DNA of 27,644 nucleotides from Emmonsiellopsis sp. PD_33 (lineage: Eukaryota; Ascomycota; Eurotiomycetes; Onygenales; Ajellomycetaceae): contig JANTQF010000421.1 of the NCBI GenBank assembly GCA_032988165.1, forward strand, positions 1 to 27,644, in the 5' to 3' direction. The position numbers were made by a program, and so were the translations under genes. The notes under the pieces were generated by a model. That model saw nothing but the letters and a program-made list of their open reading frames with translations, did no database searches and had not been told where the DNA came from. Of the stretch, positions 1-9,076 are shown piece after piece; position 1 is the stretch's first letter; every line of letters starts with the position of its first letter.

Positions 1-72
1 CCGCAAAAACCAATTATCTGAATCAACGGTTCCTCTCGTACTAAATTGAATTACCGTTGCGGCGACCTTCAT

Positions 73-127
<55 letters not shown>

Positions 128-187
128 CTTAGCGGGTGAACAATCCAACGCTTACCGAATTCTGCATCGGTCTGATAGGAAGAGCCG
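1..187 (-). rRNA. 28S (LSU) rRNA 3'-region fragment
   Basis: The reverse complement reads as the 3' part of fungal large-subunit rRNA. The sarcin-ricin loop core AGTACGAGAGGAACC is at 43-29, and the conserved stretch around GAGCTGGGTTTAGACCGTCG lies further upstream on the minus strand. Similarity stops abruptly at about 187, where expected rRNA sequence is replaced by V-ATPase coding sequence on the opposite strand. Several positions differ from the eukaryotic consensus as I remember it, for example near 128-135, so this may be a decaying fragment and not part of a working rDNA unit. The other end runs off the window, so total length is unknown. Identity as LSU rRNA is very secure; functional status is not. 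Confidence 0.93.
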
Positions 188-1725
188 GCGCCCACCTACC
201 TCAGTTCCCTGCAGAACAACATCCGCGCCCGTCCCATCCCCTGGGAGGGCGCTGTTCGCGCGGGGAACATCACCGAGGACCAGCTCAAGCGCATCAAGGC
301 CGTCGACAAGGTGCGCAAGGAGCCCCGTCAGAAGACTGTGGAAGGCGATTTGAGTGCCTATACAACTCTGCTGGCGGGCGGCCCTGGTGGAAAGAGTATC
401 CTAGAGTCAGCCTCGCGGCGGACGGATATCGTACAGTATATATTGGTGCTGGCTGCTGACCTGATCAACGGTATGCACCCTCAAACGCATCCATTCCATA
501 TAACCACTCCCACTGACTTTTGTTAGATGTCCCCGCGCTCGCCTCAGCTTTGGTTCAAGACCCGGACCGTTATCGACACGTACTTCCCCTCCTTCAGCAC
601 TCCTCCAACCCAGAAGACCCCATCCCGCTCCTCGCCTCAGCTTTCCTCACCAGCCTTGTTTCAACTTCCATAGTGTCGACGTCCAAAACAGCTCTGTCTG
701 ATTCAGAGGCCCTTCCCCGGCTTTACTCGTACCTCGCAACCCTCACCAAAAGCCAGGACACTGGGTTACAAGATATCGGTGTCCAAGAGTTCTCCGCGTT
801 GCTGAGAACAAAACGGTCAAGAGAAATATTCTGGAGCCAACGGACTGCGACAATTGAGCCGCTGCTAGATATTCTACGAGCTGCTGCCGGTGCCGGGAAG
901 GACAATGGCTCATCCACGCTGACCGGATCGTCTAGTATTCGCAATGTTGAGTCGGGAATTGGAGGAGGTGTAGGACTACAGCTTTTATACCATGTCCTGC
1001 TCGTAATTTGGCAGTTGAGTTTTGAGGGAAGCTTAGTTGGCGCGGAACTTGAATCGTACGTTAACATCTCTCTCCAAGTCCCTACAAATTCCTGTACTAA
1101 CTCCATCCACAGGAAACAAAGCATTCTAAGCCTATACACACAGCTCCTACGGCTATCCCCGAAAGAGAAGACTACCCGTCTCCTCCTCTCCACGCTCTAC
1201 AACCTCTTATCCTCCAACCGGACCACCCTCCTCCCCGTCGCCGTATTCCTCCGCCTCCCAGCCCTCCTCAGCAACCTCAGCGGCCGACACCTGACCGATC
1301 CAGATCTGCTTGACGACCTTAAAGCCCTAACTGACATGCTCGAGGATTACACGAAGAAGCAAACCACCTTCGATCAATACGCCGCAGAGGTCCAGACCGG
1401 CCACCTCCGCTGGTCTCCTCCGCATCGCAACGCAACCTTTTGGCGGGAAAATGCGCGCCGCATTCTAGACGAGGAGCGCGGCAAGCTGCCCAAGCAGCTA
1501 GCGGAGATTCTTGCCAAGAATTGGCAATCAGACAAACAAGTTCTGGCCATTGCGTGTAACGATGTTGGTTGTCTGGTGAAGGAGTTGCCGGAACGGCGAC
1601 AGCAGCTGGAGAAGCTGGGATTGAAGGCGAGAGTTATGGAGTTGATGGCTGATCCGGACGAGACGGTTAGGTGGGAGAGCTTGAAAGCGGTTGGGGAGTG
1701 GTTGCGATATACCTTTGAGGGATAG
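188..1725 (+). CDS. VMA13: V-type H+-ATPase subunit H (5'-truncated)
   Basis: Model: join(<188..470, 527..1055, 1113..1725), about 474 residues visible. Subunit H is the regulatory V1 subunit that couples V1 to Vo on the vacuolar membrane. The product begins APTYLSSLQNNIRARPIPWE, the family's N-terminal start, and runs through the alpha-helical armadillo-like repeats to the C-terminal domain (SGRHLTDPDLL, RWSPPHRNATFW, ending VRWESLKAVGEWLRYTF). Length is close to yeast Vma13 (478 aa). Intron 1 (471-526) has donor GTATGC and acceptor TTAG; removing it joins LIN to DVPAL. Intron 2 (1056-1112, 57 bp) has CTAAC near its 3' end and is a multiple of three without a stop, so the unspliced frame stays open. 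There is no ATG: the frame is closed by TAG at 176-178 and the sequence upstream is antisense 28S rRNA, so the first few codons and promoter are missing. Confidence 0.9.
471..526 (+). other. V-ATPase subunit H intron 1
   Basis: It runs from donor GTATGC to acceptor TTAG (56 bp). Splicing turns the codon split G|AT into Asp and keeps the family sequence LIND-VPALAS continuous; without removal the frame shifts. Confidence 0.88.
1056..1112 (+). other. V-ATPase subunit H intron 2 (in-frame, stop-free)
   Basis: Donor GTACGT, branch-like TACTAACT and acceptor CACAG are all present. The 57-bp length is divisible by three and has no stop in the host frame. Retention would insert 19 residues between ELES and KQSILSLYTQLL, where the family has a short uninterrupted link, so splicing is the more likely state. 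Confidence 0.85.
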
Positions 1726-2636
1726 AACGATTATTGTTTTGTTTTTGTTTTGTTTTGTTTTCTACTGTCTAATTAGACCTGGTGCAATGTGATGATAGGG
1801 GAGGGAGGGGTTATGTAGGGGTGGAAGGAGATTGTATGCAGCATTTGAGCCAATTTGTGTCTTATCTTGTGTTTTCCCCTGTTTTATTGTATACTTGACG
1901 ATCTCGTCAGCCTTTGATAGTATTTTCGTTTTTCTTGGCTTGTTTCTCCCTTCATATATATCTATCTCCTTGGCTATATAGAAAACCGGATGTTTTCCAT
2001 GCAAAAATCCGCAGTAATGTGGCCGACCTCCTGTGCACCACATCAAAAATCCCACCTTGGTGAGGGGTAGATTATAGTTTTTCCACTGTCTATTTATATA
2101 AGGAGGTAGGGAGCCTGAATACACTGTTTTATATATAGGGGAGGGATGAGGTGAGGGGGGTTTGGTAGGGTTTATAGTATAATGGGATTGTAAGGTCCGT
2201 AATGAGTACAGTGAGCACCCACAAGCAGAAAGGCAAGCATAAGCGAGTGTCATGCTACTTATATATGTAACTATTTAGATTCTTCTCTTTACCATGCAAT
2301 ATTTTCCAATCCTGAGTCCTTGTCGTCTTTTGACTCTCCATACATATATACATACAGGACACTCGCCTCGGCGTGTTGGTCCTTCAGGAAGCATTCTGCT
2401 GCGCGTTTTATGGAATCCTCCTTGCCTCTGACTCTCTGATATTTAGTTTCGAGCTGGGGTATCATGTGAATACCTCCTGTGAATGAACGAACACTCGTGC
2501 TTTCCACCGACGAGGTCGACCTGACAAGGATACATCAGTGTAATTAGTTGAAAGCAACCAACAGGTAGATATCTCGGTATTCATCATAACATAAAGAGAT
2601 TCAACTTCTAAAACGGGAATGACCGCGGCCACAAGG
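1726..2636. other. Convergent intergenic region, no gene seen
   Basis: This lies between the 3' ends of the V-ATPase H and F-box genes. It starts with a T/G-rich run of GTTTT units (about 1735-1760), typical of a 3' UTR, and is AT-rich after that. Open frames here are short, start at non-ATG codons and resemble no family I know. Confidence 0.6.
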
Positions 2637-3791
2637 TTATATCCGTCCTCGCGGCAAGCCCGTAACCAAGGGAGGTACAAGCCGCTCGTTGAATCGAAAA
2701 AGTTTCTGTTCACCTCCACACTTCGTCCGGTGAGGAGAAGCATCATCACCAGCGAAGAATCGCGCGTATCCTATCCCAACATAGTTCTTTGCGTAATAAC
2801 AGAGATGTATAGAATTGAAAAGACGGCGCCATTTGGGATCGAATGGAGTCCTGCAAGGTCCCAAGTTGATATACTTTGTCAACCATACTTCGCCGCGCTT
2901 CGTGCTATATGCTGGATCAATAATCAACCGTGCCTCGGCTAAGCATTCCCAGCATCGAAAGGCCCGACATTCTTTTGCCTGCTTCCTAAGATCCGCCCGA
3001 TACTCCGGCCAATTGCGTCGAAGGCCCTTGCACTGGCTAAAAATCCACTCCCATGCATCAGCCTTATCTTTAGGACTATCATTTCGAAATAACACGGCGT
3101 AATCAACTTTCACGACCAACTCATCATTGATGATGCGCGCACGGAAGCTGTACCTGGCGTCACGCCCTCGGGGGTAGATTAAGCGGCTGTCGAATTCCAG
3201 ATCAGTAACCGGATAATACCCATACTCATCGCCATATCTATGGCGATTCATGATTTCTTGAACCAGTGTGAAAGGCAGGATTGGCTGGTAGTCGGCATTC
3301 CGGAGCGCGCCATTCTGCATATCACAGCGCGAGATGTATGAGAGGTTATACCCCGGGGACCACGCCGGGCACCACGCCGGCTTTCGACAACGGTGGAATG
3401 TGGCACAGGGGTAGCAGAGCACACGCTTGGGGAACCGTATCTCCAGCCGTTGGAGGAAGTCCAGACGTTGCTGGTTCACTTGCTCTTCATTAACTATCCA
3501 TCCCACACCGACCGTGGCTCTCCCCAGTCGCCGGAGGACTTTGGGTCCATTTAGGACGTTCCAGAAATTCTTACACACGAGGGCCAGCGATGCTTTGTCT
3601 GCTGGGGGGAGATAGTCGCTTGTGCCGAGATAGTATATGAGATCGAGGGGGAGTTTGTTGATTGGCTCGTTTGGGTTTTGCTTGACGACGGGGGTGGGCG
3701 CGGGAGGTGGGCGCCATAATCTACGCAGCTTGAAGCGGAGGCGGAGGAATGGGTCTTTGAAGTATTTTGCGATGGGAGACTGGTTTTCCAT
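2637..3791 (-). CDS. F-box domain protein, single exon, 384 aa
   Basis: The ATG at 3791 opens a 384-codon frame ending TAA at 2637. Residues about 44-85 form an F-box: NKLPLDLIYYLGTSDYLPP followed by ADKASLALVCKNFWNVL, with the usual leucine/proline start and the alternating hydrophobics of helices 2-3. F-box proteins bind Skp1 and present substrates to SCF ubiquitin ligases. Downstream there are no WD40 or leucine-rich repeats; cysteine clusters (CYPCATFHRC at about 125-134 and CRAFRCWEC at about 275-283) suggest a metal-binding or disulfide-rich substrate region. This layout is common in the large, lineage-expanded F-box families of Eurotiomycetes, where substrates are mostly unknown. A TATA-like stretch lies about 50 bp upstream of the ATG. 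A small 3' intron cannot be excluded. Confidence 0.75.
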   Translation of the reverse strand: MENQSPIAKYFKDPFLRLRFKLRRLWRPPPAPTPVVKQNPNEPINKLPLDLIYYLGTSDYLPPADKASLALVCKNFWNVLNGPKVLRRLGRATVGVGWIVNEEQVNQQRLDFLQRLEIRFPKRVLCYPCATFHRCRKPAWCPAWSPGYNLSYISRCDMQNGALRNADYQPILPFTLVQEIMNRHRYGDEYGYYPVTDLEFDSRLIYPRGRDARYSFRARIINDELVVKVDYAVLFRNDSPKDKADAWEWIFSQCKGLRRNWPEYRADLRKQAKECRAFRCWECLAEARLIIDPAYSTKRGEVWLTKYINLGPCRTPFDPKWRRLFNSIHLCYYAKNYVGIGYARFFAGDDASPHRTKCGGEQKLFRFNERLVPPLVTGLPRGRI

Positions 3792-5354
3792 GATTTGTGC
3801 TGGTGTTCGTCTGGGGGGTCGACTTGTATGTCCGAGTCGATGAATATATGCGGTGTTGAGAGTATGGAGAAAGGATGTCCGTGTAGCGGATCTGCCCTTG
3901 CATTTAAAGCATTCTTCTGTTCTTTTGGTTGTCTTTAGGCTTTTTAAGCTACCGTATATGTTTATTCTTCCGTGGATTTTATGCCGTCATTTGAGCTAAA
4001 AATGACCTGTCAGTTCTAGTATCCAAAAAATAAGGCAACGAAGATAGAACCCATTCTTAGTAACCTTAATTAAACAAGCATTACGGTAAGTAGACATACA
4101 TGCCTGACTCGAGCTAAAATATATGCAAAGAAATCTCGCTGGACTCGGGGGAGAGTAATCCTGATGATAAATATAGCAGTCCGTAAGAGTAGAAGAGTAG
4201 AAAGAATTTCAACGACTTACATACGTTCCGCTTCATGTACTTCAGCGCCATCTTTACCTCCATTGTAAGTAATGCCAGGTTCTAAGCCGCCCCCCCCCCC
4301 CTCCGGGCCCCCGGAATTCGGATATCTGCGGGCCAAGATGTACGGAACCCCCGCCCCGGGCCCATCTTCAAACCTAGTAGATCCGAGACCTCCGTCCCAC
4401 AGATATGTTCACCCGCTCCATCCATGGATCTTGCATCTAAGCACGAAAAGAAAGAATGAATGGGAGCCCCCCGTATACACAGGCACAGAAAATCCGACCT
4501 CACTAAAATCTTCTAAGGTAGGTTACCTACCTGAGACACACGCCACGAACAAGTAAATAACCTGGCTTGGCCTAGGGTCCTGCTGCTCTAAGGTCGTCTG
4601 GCTTATTATACGCTGGAGTTGGGTTGGGAATCACATCAGTGAAAGATCTTAGTCTACGACATAACCACGCAGCTTGGCCCATTCAATCTATGCGATCAGG
4701 TCAGGTCAAGCTTTTGCCAAGCAACACTAGCTCGGGCCTAAGTAATAACCTGAGGGAATAATTGGTTCTTCAGAAACGAACTAGACCTATTTCAGCCTAC
4801 GCAATTCCCATCCATTATCAGAACTAAATAGATGACTGGCGATGTTTTCTACATGCACTCTTCTGAATCTCACGTACAATGCTCCGTATAAACATCAATG
4901 ACAATCCTATATATCTAATTGACAAAGACGTACATGTAGCGAGGCTTCATTTTGAATATATAGGTGGGTACTTGCATCCATGTGCCGTGGGACTCCTCGC
5001 AGACATCACTGAAGCCTAATATTCAATCACATTTTATGAGACGGATAATCCGATTACCGCCATACCAAGTTCCGCATACAGAACGATCAACAATGCAATA
5101 AAGAGTCACTGTGGTTACCTAGCTACTGAGTGGTGCAAAAGCAAGGGAACAGGGTAACAAGTACCATTATTATTTTTATTATTTATTATATTCTGCCTTC
5201 ATCCAATGGATATGCAGTTCTGCAACCATAGTATGTCTAGCTAGGAAAATCCCACTGCACCTTGGTGCAGGGGGGGAAAAAACTTCATACACAACAGTGT
5301 CATCTATCCTGTTTATCTGCAGGGTATCAGGAAAGTCAGCTAGAGCTGTTCCTT
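3792..5354. other. Intergenic, no gene seen
   Basis: About 1.5 kb without a convincing coding frame. It contains the F-box promoter side (3792-3950), a 12-nt poly-C run at 4290-4301, and a short perfect palindrome (CTGCACC-TT-GGTGCAG, 5255-5270) next to a poly-G run. A 94-codon frame at 4272-4556 begins inside the low-complexity C-rich stretch and looks random. Confidence 0.6.
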
Positions 5355-5650
5355 ACAATGAGAGAGAGGAACAAAGGAAAAGAATTAGGGAAAGTATGAT
5401 GATAAAGGAGAGGAAGAAGGGAGGGGGGGATAGCAAATGCTGTCAGAATAGAAGAGAGTGACAGAGGGGGGTAGATAGAGGAGACCATGAGGTGGGATGA
5501 GGAGATGAAGAGGAGAGGAAGGGAAGAGGATAGGGAGAAGGAGAGGGGCTAAATAGGCAGGACCAGAAGGTCAAGGGAGAGGATGAAGAGGAGGAGGGTA
5601 AGGGAGGTAAGGGAGGTAAAAGGGGGTTGAGGGTAGGAAGAGGCTGCAGG
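5355..5650 (+). repeat. Polypurine (GA-rich) tract
   Basis: For about 290 bp the plus strand is overwhelmingly A and G, made of irregular GAGGA/AGGGA units with few pyrimidines. The minus strand is therefore an uninterrupted C/T stretch that gives a spurious open frame rich in Pro, Ser and Leu. No fixed repeat period is evident. Confidence 0.75.
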
Positions 5651-5805
5651 TGATGAGTGCATGTAGGGTTCTGGGGATCCAAGGCAGCTCAGGGCCTTAT
5701 GGCTTGTAGTGTGTCAGCTCACATGCTAACATGAACTGGCCCTAACAAGTACCATAAAAAAGCTTTTTATATACAAATTGGCCCACCACCACCCCCTCCC
5801 CTCCA

Positions 5806-6055
5806 GGGGGGGGGGGAGGGGGGAAAACAGAAAACAAAAAAGAAAAAAACAGAAAAACAAGGCAAAAAAGAGAGAGACAAAAAAATGAAGAAAAGACAGA
5901 AAAAAAGACAAGAACAAAAGGCAAAAACAAAAAAACAAGAAAGAAAGACAAAAAGATAAAGACAGAAAAAAAAGGCAAAAAAGAGAGACAAAAAAGGAAG
6001 AAAAGAAAAGAAAAGAACAATGAAAAATGAAAAACAAAAAAAGGAATGTCAGGGT
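5806..6055 (+). repeat. A-rich purine tract with poly-G head
   Basis: It begins with an 11-nt G run (5806-5816), then GAGGGGGG, then about 230 bp of A-rich sequence with irregular AAAAAGACA/AAAAGAGAGACA units. The minus strand reads as T-rich with false Phe/Leu-rich frames. It lies immediately downstream of the candidate minus-strand gene relic at 6077-6780 and could be its 3' flank. Confidence 0.7.
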
Positions 6056-6252
6056 GGAAATAAACCGGGAATGGACCTAGTATGACCGCCGGCGACGTAA
6101 ACGAGTGTCGTGCCTTGAGATAATGAGCGTCTGCACGTTGCGGCTAAACGACTGCACCTCCAGACGGAGCTGCCGGGCCTCGTCCCGACATTGTGTAGCG
6201 AATGTGATGGCGGCCCTTTGCGAATTGATCAACTGCCGAAGCAGTGCATTTG

Positions 6253-6406
6253 TCTCCCTTCCGATCTGCCGCTCGATCTTCTGGTTTTCGGTGATCAAAT
6301 GCGTAATGTCGTATAGGTCCTGCTCAGAGAGTTATATCGGTGTTCTCCCTTCCGATCTGCCGCTCGATCTTCTGGTTTTCGGTGATCGAATGCGTAATGT
6401 CGTATA
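6253..6406. repeat. 91-bp tandem duplication (interrupted)
   Basis: The segment starting TCTCCCTTCCGATCTGCCGC at 6253 recurs at 6344 with an offset of 91 bp and about one mismatch over 60 bp. The linking segment (6316-6343, GGTCCTGCTCAGAGAG...) recurs at 6557-6590 with two transitions. The second copy is split after 6406 by the inverted-repeat element. Because 91 is not a multiple of three, the duplication would shift any exon it lies in unless it is removed by splicing. Confidence 0.9.
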
Positions 6407-6556
6407 TACCTCCTCATCTAGGAACGAGCAAATTTTAGCGCCCTTTTTTCACCGCCCAGATTGACCAATTGGTGATGCCGTGTAGAAGTATTCAAGCCTT
6501 TTTATTGGGGGCAGTATAAGGACACCAAAATTTGCTCGTTCCCAGACGAGGAGATA
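6407..6556. mobile_element. Non-autonomous TA-target inverted-repeat element, ~150 bp
   Basis: Terminal inverted repeats of about 30 bp lie at 6409-6438 and 6554-6525. Both contain GGAACGAGCAAATTTT and begin (C/T)CTCCTC(A/G)TCT; the four differences between arms are all transitions. TA dinucleotides flank both ends, as expected for Tc1/mariner/pogo-type insertion. The unoccupied site survives in the sister copy of the tandem duplication at 6311-6320 (GTATAGGTCC), so the insertion boundaries are visible directly, apart from a TA ambiguity at the left edge. The interior has no coding capacity, so movement would need a transposase supplied from elsewhere. Confidence 0.85.
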
Positions 6557-6784
6557 GGTCCTGTTCAGAGAGTTACATCGGTGTTCTCCCCACCGGGAAA
6601 ACTGCTTCCCACCATTTAACGAGAGGCTTGGCGCACTTACGGAGAAAACTTGTCACTGGCCCAGCGAGTACAATGACCAGTATGCCCGCCACCAGCGCGA
6701 CAACGGTGACCGACACGCAAGGCCAGGCCTTGTCTTTTTGACGTCAACCGCTGGCTGGTCCTGGCGGGGAGCCCAGGCGCTGGG

Positions 6785-7010
6785 AAGCAGGCAAAAAAAC
6801 GCAAACAGAAACAAAAAACGAAAGGACAGCATATTTGCAAAGAAAAGAAAAAAGAACAGGCAGAGATAAATGTAAGGAAAGAGAGTGGTGCAATTCGTGT
6901 TATTAGCGAAGGATGGAATCGCAGGTGATCGGCGAGAGCGAGAAAAAGTTGGTGATGGGAAGAGAAAAGAAAAGAGAAAAAGAAGAGGGAGAAGAGAGAC
7001 AGCGAGGAAC
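6785..7010 (+). repeat. A/G-rich tract upstream of gene relic
   Basis: The plus strand is mostly A and G with GAAAAGA/GAGAG units, so the minus strand is C/T-rich. Relative to the candidate minus-strand gene this position suits the pyrimidine-rich core promoter seen upstream of many fungal genes. I see no conserved protein frame in it, although a long Phe/Leu/Ser-rich frame runs through the C/T strand. Confidence 0.55.
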
Positions 7011-7151
7011 AAATAGTTCAGTTTGTTTGTTGACATTTCGGATACTTGGGAAGGAAGCCAGCAGAGGAGAAAAGTGGCAGCGGTAGCAGGTGCATTTGAT
7101 GGCCGCTCCTTCTGCCTGTGGCTGCTCCATCACGACGGGAGGACATGGAGA

Positions 7152-7525
7152 GAATATCGGTTTGATGCAGTGAGAGCATATCGAAAGAATAGCTCTGTTA
7201 TATTGAGAGAATCCCAGGGAGAATAGATCCGCTATTTTGAGAGAATATTGAAATGATATAGCGTTGCTATACCGAGTGCATATAACTTCCCTATGGCCAG
7301 AAAACTGTGAATATCATAGCTTGGTTATTGGAGAGATTTGGAAATAATAGCTTTGCTATTGGCAGAGTCCTAAAGAACATATCCGTCATGGTGAGAGGTT
7401 ATTGAGAGGACATAGCTTTGCTATATACTGAGTGCATCCCAAAAAAATGTAAATCTTCTATATTGAGAGGATCTTGAAAAAATCTCTCTGCCATATCAAG
7501 AGAACCTTGGAAAGATTGTAGCCTA
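7152..7525. repeat. Degenerate ~32-bp minisatellite with hairpin core
   Basis: About ten diverged units follow one another. Each approximates ATAGCTTTGCTAT followed by a TTGAGAGAAT-like segment and an A-rich spacer. The core ATAGC-TTT-GCTAT is self-complementary (5-bp stem, 3-nt loop), with variants at about 7189, 7224, 7258, 7316, 7347 and 7412. Unit length varies from about 25 to 45 bp. No open frame spans it. Confidence 0.7.
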
Positions 7526-7883
7526 TCTCAGGACAACATATCGGCCGGGGAATTACCGAGCGAGCTGATATATCTTGTCTCGGGGACAAGGGAACGATTC
7601 AGTGTGAACTGAGACCAGGCTGAGGGATACATCGGCTGTTATTAAAAAGAGAGGAACAGGGTGTGGTGTGTTTTATAAACCATGTCCGTCCTCCTGTCAA
7701 ACACCAAACCTAGGAGCAAATAGGCGTTCCTGAGCCATGGTTCTAGACGCGGGAGGCCACTTTTTGCCCCTGAAACTAGTTCTTGGATGGCAGCGGTGGT
7801 TGGTGGGCATTTTAGTAGGCGCTTCGGGGAGATTTGGAGAGCGATAAAGCGGCCAGTCAGAGGACACAGCAGCCTTGCAGGAC
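7526..7883. other. Intergenic, nothing recognised
   Basis: No coding frame, RNA gene or clear repeat is visible between the minisatellite and the next inverted-repeat element. Confidence 0.5.
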
Positions 7884-8248
7884 TACGGAGGGCGCTATCA
7901 AAAGTATTGCGCCAGTAAAAAAACCACTAGTCAATGCCACAGGTTTTAGGCTGTATTTATTCACCTCACTATTTATTAATTATGCATGCATATATCATTA
8001 ACCTATCTAAATTCCAGTATTTAGCCCTGTTAAAAAGAGGAGGAAGGCCTTTAATATCATAATTAAATCATACTGAATATGTATACTCTTTAAAAGAGAA
8101 TACTAGGTCACAGAGCTTAATAGATTGTCTATATAGATAACTGCATAAGTAGCATAACTATTAATATACTTGTAATACTATTCAAATCTATTCCTAGTGG
8201 TAAAATTAGCTGCTTGGCGGCGCAATACTTTTGAGAGCGCCCTCCGTA
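7884..8248. mobile_element. Non-autonomous TA-target inverted-repeat element, 365 bp
   Basis: Both ends start TACGGAGGGCGCT(A/C)TC and continue AAAAGTATTGCGCC in inverted orientation (7884-7914 and 8248-8218): 31 bp with one mismatch. A looser match then includes ACCACTAG on both sides. TA occurs at both boundaries as the probable target duplication. The interior (7915-8217) is strongly AT-rich and has no open frame, as in a MITE-type derivative of a Tc1/mariner-like transposon. The right end lies about 830 bp upstream of the coiled-coil gene start codon. Confidence 0.87.
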
Positions 8249-9076
8249 CAGAAGATGATAAGACTGGCGGCTGAGGTGAGACAGGATGAAGCTGGACATG
8301 TGCACATAGTAATTATCAAGGAAGTCCAGCGAGGGGGGATGAGGCTCTTACGCAGACGTCGGGCCGGTGCAGCGTGGACGAAAGAGGAATAGCAGCAGGT
8401 TTCAACCTCGACCTCAACTTCACCTTCAGCTTCACCTTCATTCATCTTCACTCCAGCCTCCTCATTGATTCACCGGTCAAAAATAGCAGCATCACTGCCA
8501 GCGGATGTCGTGCAACAACCCTCATCCAGACACCACCGCGACCCCAGCCTCCCATTCGCCCGCCGCCGCTGTCGTTCATCTGGCCTCCGACGCTACCACC
8601 GCCCGCGTCCACTGGAGGCCACGCTAAACACCGACTATCTCCCTGAGCAGCCCATCTTCCCCTGATCTCATCATCTCAGTGGCCATTCCGCACTAGCCAT
8701 GCCTCCGCTGTCGTAGAGGCCCACTGGAGCACTGTCCAACATTCTTCCCAGCCAGACAGCGCTAGTTATTACTGTTCTCCTCCACCGACAATCAGAGCAT
8801 GCATGCTCCTGGTCCTTGCGCTTCCCTTCACCTTCTTCTCCCTTCCCTGCTGGAAAATCCGAATGTAGTACCGAGACCGTTTCCACCCTTATCGCTGTGC
8901 TGCTCTTTGTGGCGTCTGCCCCATGCCGACCCATCTTTGACTACCTTCAATCGACATCGATTCGAGCAGTGATTGTCGCCAATAGACTCCGTCCGTCCAT
9001 GCCTGTTCCGCTTGGGGGGTCAAAGGGACGTCGTCAATCCCCCCCCTGAGTGGTCAATCATCCCCAGATCTTGACC
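8249..9076 (+). promoter_or_regulatory. Upstream/leader region of coiled-coil gene
   Basis: No convincing gene. The plus strand is pyrimidine-rich, with CTTCACCTTC repeats at 8412-8450, as in many fungal promoters and leaders. Open frames here start from non-ATG codons or are short and Pro/Ser/Arg-rich. An intron in the 5' UTR is possible but cannot be placed. Confidence 0.45.

Larger units (their letters stand above)
6077..6780 (-). pseudogene. Possible membrane/coiled-coil gene relic
   Basis: I do not recognise the family. The best frame is a minus-strand terminal exon (about 6315-6077) reading DLYDITHLITENQKIERQIG, then a helix-forming Arg/Gln/Glu-rich segment ending in RLRRRRSY and a stop, which looks like a coiled coil with a basic tail. 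It is preceded by an intron-like 3' end (TAACTCTCTGAGCAG). Upstream (about 6706-6640) another frame encodes a plausible transmembrane helix (VSVTVVALVAGILVIVLAG) followed by a GTAAGT donor, but its phase does not match the coiled-coil exon. A 91-bp duplication and an inserted element lie between the two. The pyrimidine-rich minus strand at 7010-6785 could be the old promoter. Both coding status and the join are uncertain. Confidence 0.3.

Noticed and set aside
4272..4556. 94-codon plus-strand frame
   Set aside because: Pro-rich only because it begins in a poly-C run. No splice context, no family resemblance, and an overlapping minus frame is equally open.
5726..6037. Phe/Leu-rich minus-strand frames resembling a membrane protein
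   Set aside because: All three minus frames are open at once because the strand is a C/T tract; this is base composition and not coding.
8374..8665. Overlapping Pro/Arg/Ser-rich frames upstream of the coiled-coil gene
   Set aside because: Pyrimidine-rich leader sequence; the starts are not in a good context and the frames end before the gene.
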